Shown here in pieces: positions 58,985-64,000 of a DNA stretch of 64,000 bases (position 1 is its first letter; every line of letters begins with the position of its first letter). The notes beneath the pieces are model-generated. The model was not told the origin of the DNA. It saw nothing but the letters and a program-made list of their open reading frames with translations, and searched no databases. This DNA is from CAYHVK01 sp964360255 (GTDB lineage Bacteria; Bdellovibrionota; Bdellovibrionia; Bdellovibrionales; UBA1609): NCBI GenBank assembly GCA_964360255.1, contig CAYHVK010000003.1, forward strand, positions 167,868 to 231,867. The letters run 5' to 3'. Position numbers and translations under genes: made by a program.

Positions 58985-61906
58985 TTATCTCCGGCTCTCA
59001 TTTTTGAGCTGTTCTATACGCTGGTCTAAGTAAGCAATAAGGGGACCATTCGCACGGCGAGCCTCAAGCTCTCTGAGCTCAGCTAAAACTGAAGTATTTA
59101 AAGGGTTTATACGCACTTCACGGCGGATTTTATCCACTTTGCTCGTAGACACTTGCATATCTCTGACAGTGCCTTCAAAGCTGCTGATCTGACTGCGAGT
59201 CATGTAAGGACGTAGAGCGCGTAATTCGCTCATAGCAAGACGTCTCTGGAGCGTATCCGACGAGCGAAGGGCTTTCTCAAGCTCGTCCATAGATTTATCG
59301 TTATCGTTAATTAATTTAGCTAAGTTGGCTTTCGCTTCATCAGCGATCACTAAGAACGGTTGTGATTGTTGGTTGATAAGGTTCTTATATGTCTTGCGCT
59401 CTTGAGCTCTTAAACCACGTGGAGTCGGAAAGCGTTGAATTTGAGAGTAGAAGCGGCGATTTTCAGTTTCGATTGAGCTCAAGATACGAGCTTGTAGCGG
59501 AAGATCTGAAGTGCGAAGCGCAAGGTCATATTGACGCTTGAGCTGTTCGAGAAGCGCGATCTTCTTCTTCATGCTTCTAGCGACAGTGCGATCGTTACGC
59601 ATATCGATTTTTGCGCGGCTGACTTGAGCAACGAAAGCTGTTACTTCTTCACGACGTTTGAGCTTAAGAAGGTATTGACCTTCTGCAGTACGGCTTACGC
59701 CTCTCACGTTTAGAACTTGCTTCACTACGCGATCGTTTTTCTGCAAGAGGTGAAGTTCAAGAGTAATTGAAGCCAAAATATCTGGAGTTTGACGAAGGTG
59801 ACGTAAGTACTCTTGGAGTTTTCCCCATTTATTACCACTACGACGAATCATCTTAACGCGAAGTTCATTTGATTTCTTGTTCGTATTGCTAGAGCGAATG
59901 TACTGCTTGAAGTGTGGCTCTGGGTTGATGCCAGCGAGTTCAGCTAATAAACCTAAGCGAAGTTGCTTTTGAGCTGCGTCTTGGCTAGCAAATTTCATAC
60001 GTCCTGCGATTTGGTAAGCTTTTTTGAAATCAAGTTGAAGTTCAGCCACCCATAAAAGGCTCTTGTTGGCGAACTCAATATCATCAGCTGTTGCGCCCGG
60101 AGCTTTCACGATTTGATTTGATACTGATTGTACAGTTTGGATATCAGAGATCTTCTCAGCGGCTAAAGCGATGTTGCGATATTGAGTGATTTTCTCTTTA
60201 TTAGAGAGGTGAGCGATTGAGTAAGATTTTAAGATATCGATTTCAGAACGAATCTCAGAGCGTGAGCTATTTGGCTCAGTGACAAGTTTCACAAGAATGT
60301 TCATTGTAACTTTGCGGCTGATCTCAGTGAAGTGAGCTATTTTAGTTTTGAATGCTTTTGCGAATTCAATAGCGTTTGAGCGAATGTCGCGGTCTTTCTT
60401 CTGCGAAGCCAAAATATCTAAGTTTAAATCAGCGGCTTGAATTCTAATGCCTGTGTCATTCCAGTCTTTAGTGAGGGCTAGGCGTTTAAATTCGCTAGCG
60501 GCTACGTCGAACTGTTTACGTTTGTAAGCAATGTAGGCGAGTTGATATTGAGCTAAGAAACGCTTAGGACCATTCGGACAAAGATCTAAATAAAGGTGAA
60601 GAGACTTCTCTCGAAGAACATCGTTCTTCGTATCGTCGGCCACTTCCATTGCGATAGACGCGAACTTTTCTGTTTCTGTCTTTTTACCTTGTTTATGAGC
60701 TACGATCGCAGCGCGCTCGTAGAAGCCGTAAGCCGCAATTGAATTATTCTGTTGTTGAGCAATTTGAGCGGCCCAGATCAAAGCTTCAAAATCTTCAGGA
60801 GCGGCTTCGAAGTAAAGTGTATAAGCTTGGGTGAGTTGTTTCGATGGCTCAGACTTTTCTTTTTTGTTCCAGTTCACTAAGAACGAACGGTAAGTTGAAA
60901 CAACTTTTTTGCAATCTTCACATTTCTCTTGGCCAATAGCTTTGACTGTCTTGCCGAGAAACTTGATTGAAGTAATAGGTTGGTTCAAGTCGTAATAGTT
61001 CAATGCCATTTTAAGATTGAATTCAGCTGTGTCTTTAGCTTTATCATCTTGAGCTGAGTATTGTGACCAAATTAAAAGAGCACCTTTTTTATTACCAAGA
61101 CGGTCTGCTTCGTCACCTAAGTATTTGAGGTTCTCGGCACGATCAGCCTCTGGAGAGTACTGTGCGTAGGTGTTCACTTGCTTCGGACCGAATTCACCTT
61201 TCGCTAAGATCGTTGCGTAATCACGCATAAGGTCTTTTTTGAAAGAGGCTTGTGACGGGTTGCTGGCTTGGCGAACGGCTTTTTGGATGAGCGTTAATGC
61301 TGTGCCGTTGTTGCCGATGTTAAGTTGTGACCAGGCTTTACGATAAGTGATGTAAGAACGGTCGTCTTTAGCTGCATTTTTCTCAGCTTTATTGAAAGTC
61401 TTAAGAGCTGTGGCGAACTCTTGGTTCGCAAATTGGATATCACCTAAGCCAAGGTAGGCTTTCGGGTGAATCGATTTTAATTTTTTATCAGCTGTGATAT
61501 TTTTGAAAAGCTGGCTGGCTTTTTTGTCTTGGCGTGACACCATATAAAGGTGACCCATTTGTAAGTAAGCAGCTTTTTGCTTCTCGAGCGGAGCCTTCAT
61601 CACAGCTTTTTCATAAAGTGTGATAGCTTTCTTGCGATCGTTAGCGAAGTCTTTGCACTCTGAGCAATTTTTCTCGCCGGCGTTCACTTCTAAAATACGA
61701 GCGCGCTCAGCATATAGATCTGCTAGGCGCAATTGGATAACGTTTAACTTTGCTGGGTCATCAGAGAGATTTGGTAAAACCACTTCTAACTTTTCAATTA
61801 CCGCATTGTGGTCGGTAAGATTCATTTTGTCCTGTGCTTGTGCAAAGGCCGAAATGGTGAAAAGTAGAGCTAATGCTATGGGTTTTACTCCAAATCGTGT
61901 TTTCAC
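58985..61906 (-). CDS. Large TPR protein of the motor operon (GltI-like)
   Basis: 973 residues. The signal peptide ends FAQAQ. The mature protein is built from many TPR and TPR-like helical pairs (LADLYAERARILEVN, AYLQMGHLYMVSRQDKKASQ, AYLGLGDIQFANQEFATAL, and so on to about residue 700), followed by a Lys/Arg-rich coiled-coil tail. Large periplasmic TPR proteins of this size (GltI, GltD) are scaffold parts of the Myxococcus gliding complex. Start overlaps the ExbD gene by a few bases. The family name is inferred from size, place and repeats. Confidence 0.75.
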   Translation of the reverse strand: MKTRFGVKPIALALLFTISAFAQAQDKMNLTDHNAVIEKLEVVLPNLSDDPAKLNVIQLRLADLYAERARILEVNAGEKNCSECKDFANDRKKAITLYEKAVMKAPLEKQKAAYLQMGHLYMVSRQDKKASQLFKNITADKKLKSIHPKAYLGLGDIQFANQEFATALKTFNKAEKNAAKDDRSYITYRKAWSQLNIGNNGTALTLIQKAVRQASNPSQASFKKDLMRDYATILAKGEFGPKQVNTYAQYSPEADRAENLKYLGDEADRLGNKKGALLIWSQYSAQDDKAKDTAEFNLKMALNYYDLNQPITSIKFLGKTVKAIGQEKCEDCKKVVSTYRSFLVNWNKKEKSEPSKQLTQAYTLYFEAAPEDFEALIWAAQIAQQQNNSIAAYGFYERAAIVAHKQGKKTETEKFASIAMEVADDTKNDVLREKSLHLYLDLCPNGPKRFLAQYQLAYIAYKRKQFDVAASEFKRLALTKDWNDTGIRIQAADLNLDILASQKKDRDIRSNAIEFAKAFKTKIAHFTEISRKVTMNILVKLVTEPNSSRSEIRSEIDILKSYSIAHLSNKEKITQYRNIALAAEKISDIQTVQSVSNQIVKAPGATADDIEFANKSLLWVAELQLDFKKAYQIAGRMKFASQDAAQKQLRLGLLAELAGINPEPHFKQYIRSSNTNKKSNELRVKMIRRSGNKWGKLQEYLRHLRQTPDILASITLELHLLQKNDRVVKQVLNVRGVSRTAEGQYLLKLKRREEVTAFVAQVSRAKIDMRNDRTVARSMKKKIALLEQLKRQYDLALRTSDLPLQARILSSIETENRRFYSQIQRFPTPRGLRAQERKTYKNLINQQSQPFLVIADEAKANLAKLINDNDKSMDELEKALRSSDTLQRRLAMSELRALRPYMTRSQISSFEGTVRDMQVSTSKVDKIRREVRINPLNTSVLAELRELEARRANGPLIAYLDQRIEQLKNESRR

Positions 61907-62346
61907 TTGTCGTCATCCTTTATTACGGCGAACTGAAGTTCTTGGAAGCCAGCTTGGAGGCTCACCATAATGAGTGGGTTGATCTCTTTGTATTGCATTT
62001 TGCGGTCAGCTTGAATAACAAGCGACTTTGATTGGCCTTCGATAGTCGGGATTGAATCCGCTTTAGCTTTTAAAACTTCCGCGAGTTGGTTCACTTTATA
62101 AGGCTTACCGTCGATGATAAATTCTTGGTTGCGGGCTTGAACTACATAGTCGCTCATCAAAGCTTGGGCTTCAGTGGCTTTTGGTAGAGTCATGTCTTTC
62201 GGGATGTCCATGTCGACTTCACCGAACGATGTAGCTAATAATAGGTACACGAGGATGATGGCAAAACAGTCTACGAGAGAAGTCAGGTTATGACCGTGCT
62301 CTACGTGTTCGTGTTCTTTCTTGCCGAAGCCTTTTGTGCGTTTCAT
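61903..62346 (-). CDS. ExbD/TolR-type motor protein 2 (AglS/AglQ-like)
   Basis: 147 residues: a His-rich cytoplasmic start (KEHEHVEHGHN), one membrane helix with the family Asp (LTSLVDCFAIILVYLLLA), and a periplasmic domain ending with the ExbD C-terminal fold (KSLVIQADRKMQYKEINPLI). The Asp in the helix lies at the proton-path position of ExbD/TolR/MotB. It forms the stator with ExbB and the other ExbD. In Myxococcus AglRQS also has one TolQ-like and two TolR-like proteins. Confidence 0.88.
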   Translation of the reverse strand: MKRTKGFGKKEHEHVEHGHNLTSLVDCFAIILVYLLLATSFGEVDMDIPKDMTLPKATEAQALMSDYVVQARNQEFIIDGKPYKVNQLAEVLKAKADSIPTIEGQSKSLVIQADRKMQYKEINPLIMVSLQAGFQELQFAVIKDDDK

Positions 62347-62356
62347 AAATACATCC

Positions 62357-62791
62357 TTATAGCGGCGCTAAACCGATTTCTTTAAACTCCGCTTTACGGA
62401 GCGAGTTCATGGCGCGAATCATTTCGTCGTAGCTTGAATCCACGTTTGGTAGTACGAGAGCTGCTTTCAAGTTTTCATCTTTAGCTTTTAAGTTCGCAGC
62501 GTAGTCAGAGAGAGTTTTAATAGCGACTTGTTGTTTCTTTGTAGCAACGCCTTTAGAGTTCTTAGTCGACACGAGAACGATATCCGGTGAAGAGAGTTCA
62601 ACCCAGATAGATGTGTCGTTATCTTTGCTGGCTTCAGCCTCAGTGCCTAAACCTTGTTTCGTTGAAAGGGCGCCAGAGCTAACCCAAACAGCCGTCAAGA
62701 GAAGGAAGCTGATACAAACAGATAACAAGTCGATAAACGGGACGAGATTGAGCTCGCTGTTTAAATTTCTTTTCTTTCTTTTAGAAAACAT
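62357..62791 (-). CDS. ExbD/TolR-type motor protein 1 (AglQ/AglS-like)
   Basis: 144 residues: a basic start (FSKRKKRNLNSELN), one membrane helix with the family Asp (LVPFIDLLSVCISFLLLTAVW), and a periplasmic domain with strand-helix pattern (ALVLPNVDSSYDEMIRAMNS). Same role as the neighbouring ExbD. The first residues differ and the charged N-terminus is shorter, so the two ExbD proteins are not recent copies. Confidence 0.88.
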   Translation of the reverse strand: MFSKRKKRNLNSELNLVPFIDLLSVCISFLLLTAVWVSSGALSTKQGLGTEAEASKDNDTSIWVELSSPDIVLVSTKNSKGVATKKQQVAIKTLSDYAANLKAKDENLKAALVLPNVDSSYDEMIRAMNSLRKAEFKEIGLAPL

Positions 62792-62895
62792 AATGTTGTC
62801 CTTTTAAAAGTTCTTATCTCAATCTTCGATCTATTCGTTCCACCGTGAGCCGCCCTTTCGGACGGCTAGGTAGCTTAAGAGAGATCACTTCTTAA

Positions 62896-63561
62896 TTAGC
62901 TAGATTTTTTCTTTGTCTTAATTGGTTCGAAGCTAAAGCTTAACCAGTTCAACACTTTAGTTGATGCTTGGTTGAGGTCTTCTTGTAAAAGAGCTGTTCT
63001 GTTTTGAAGAACTGCGAACATTACAAGGGCCGGGATAGCAACGATCAAACCGTATGCAGTACAGTTCATGGCTTCAGAGATACCGTTAGATAAGATAGAG
63101 GCCTTTTCAACTGCGTTAGCCATACTAACTGCGCCGAAAGACTTAATCATACCTGTGATTGTACCAAGAAGACCGATAAGTGTAGCAACGTTACCAATCA
63201 TACCTAAGAAACCAGTGCGGCGTTCTAGAGCAGAATTTTGTAAGTCGATAACTTCTTCCATCTTTGCGTGGATTTCTTCTTTTCCACCCATGTTCATTGC
63301 AGCTTGGATACCAGCTTGTGCAACTGAACCGATGTCTTCAGAACGTGACATAGCTTGTGCTTTCGCAATAGCTGATTCAAGACGTCCCTTTTTGATGTCG
63401 TCTTCAAGATGACCAGTGAGTCTTTTTTGACCGCCTGATTTTTTGAAGTAGAGTGCATAAACGCGCTCTGCGATAATGGCCAAAGAAACGATATGTAAGC
63501 CTAAAATAGCATACATCCAGATTCCGCCGTGGCTGAAAGCCTGTGATATTGTAGTAAACAT
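62896..63561 (-). CDS. ExbB/TolQ-type proton-channel motor protein (AglR-like)
   Basis: 221 residues with three membrane segments in the TolQ/MotA order: helix 1 (GIWMYAILGLHIVSLAIIAE), a cytoplasmic loop, helix 2 (LGMIGNVATLIGLLGTITGM) and helix 3 (GLIVAIPALVMFAVLQNR). The conserved 'NGISEAMNCTAYGLIVAIPA' run follows the family pattern with the Thr of the proton path. A GAGGTGAG ribosome site precedes the ATG. First gene of the motor operon: with two ExbD proteins it makes a proton-driven motor. Confidence 0.93.
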   Translation of the reverse strand: MFTTISQAFSHGGIWMYAILGLHIVSLAIIAERVYALYFKKSGGQKRLTGHLEDDIKKGRLESAIAKAQAMSRSEDIGSVAQAGIQAAMNMGGKEEIHAKMEEVIDLQNSALERRTGFLGMIGNVATLIGLLGTITGMIKSFGAVSMANAVEKASILSNGISEAMNCTAYGLIVAIPALVMFAVLQNRTALLQEDLNQASTKVLNWLSFSFEPIKTKKKSS

Positions 63562-64000
63562 GTGATCTCACCTCTGTTTTGGTTTTAGTTCACCGGACTT
63601 ATCGCAATAAGGATGCCAGGGTGTGCGGGCTCCTCGCTTTGATATGAGGTCAGGGCGGGTAAAGAAGATTCAGGGTGGGGTGCCCTAGAATGTCACACCG
63701 GTAGTCCCTGAATCGATGTGACCATGTCACTGAATGATCAGTACGCTCCATAAAAAAGTGTTACCTGTGTCGCCGGTCTACTTTGTTACCTATGTACCCG
63801 GTTCGGACCAAGAAATATATTGACACATTTTTCGCAGCTGAGAATTGAATTTACAGTGTGAAAATTTATTGATCTAGGAGCTGTACGCTCCATAAAATTT
63901 CTATTGAGGGCGAAGGTCTAATTGATTTTCAGATGTGTCGAATCAGCCGGACAGTAAATATTTTTTGACTCTCACTGTCTTTGAAAAAAGCAAATTTTAA
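63562..64000. other. Gene-free end region with direct repeats
   Basis: No gene is seen in these 439 bp. The 15-mer GTACGCTCCATAAAA occurs exactly twice (63741-63755 and 63884-63898). Two near-tandem copies of GTTACCT-RTGT-NN-CCGGT lie at 63760-63778 and 63785-63804. These short repeats resemble the ends of insertion sequences (inference). The promoter of the motor operon must lie in the first part, but no good boxes were found. Confidence 0.5.

Noticed and set aside
1..64000. tRNA or rRNA genes
   Set aside because: No cloverleaf or conserved rRNA stretch was seen on either strand by eye; a tRNA scan would be needed to be sure.

Overview
The window looks like chromosome of a Bdellovibrio-like predatory bacterium (Bdellovibrionota) or a close relative. 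The evidence is an Agl/Glt-type gliding-motor cluster with AgmX/PglI, VWA, TPR and ExbB/ExbD proteins, a very high density of short lipoproteins and outer-membrane barrels, moderate AT-richness, and a TIGR02147/DUF4423-like regulator. The taxon is an inference; no rRNA or tRNA gene was seen.

Layout. (1) 1-12.6 kb is a heavy-metal island: the end of an outer-membrane barrel, a P1B-4 metal ATPase, a minus-strand TolC/lipoprotein group, two small exported peptides sharing an F-R-P-P-x-A tail, a decayed CDF transporter, and a czcCBA-like operon (TolC protein, a strange His-rich mini-adaptor, CzcA-type RND pump, DUF3703 protein). (2) 12.6-28.3 kb is an integrative element: a membrane-anchored winged-helix protein with three GGxDPx motifs, an XRE repressor, small regulators including two sigma-region-4-like proteins, a VirB2-B3-B4-B5-B6-B8-B9-B10-D4 type IV secretion operon, a replication-relaxation-family protein, a 121-bp nested dyad that is a good oriT candidate, a small accessory protein, an excisionase-like protein and a tyrosine integrase. 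No VirB11 and no classical relaxase are visible. (3) 28.7-32.9 kb is a defence cassette: a three-gene ABC-3C system (Mrr-like nuclease, middle component, SMC-like ATPase with a Cys hook), abutting a broken XRE gene and a BrnT/BrnA-like toxin-antitoxin pair. (4) 33.2-43.6 kb holds a 2906-residue Calx-beta surface lipoprotein with a DUF2341-LamG unit apparently nested inside one Calx-beta domain, and convergent to it a secreted ricin-lectin/beta-helix protein. (5) 43.8-53.5 kb is housekeeping and envelope: an RsmH paralogue coupled to a cyclic-nucleotide-gated K+ channel, an orphan terminase-like small protein, barrels, lipoproteins, a thioredoxin/TPR protein, a parvulin and UppP. (6) 53.5-63.6 kb is one minus-strand operon for a gliding-type envelope motor, running ExbB, ExbD, ExbD, large TPR, small exported, AgmX/PglI, lipoprotein, barrel, TPR, VWA lipoprotein. 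The last 440 bp carries direct repeats resembling insertion-sequence ends.

How the parts work together. The metal genes form inner-membrane (ATPase) and trans-envelope (RND) export. The element carries its own regulation, conjugation and integration genes. The motor cluster couples proton flow (ExbB/ExbD) through a TonB-like periplasmic arm to outer-membrane barrel and VWA adhesin proteins. Function calls rest on motifs and gene order read by eye; no database search was run.
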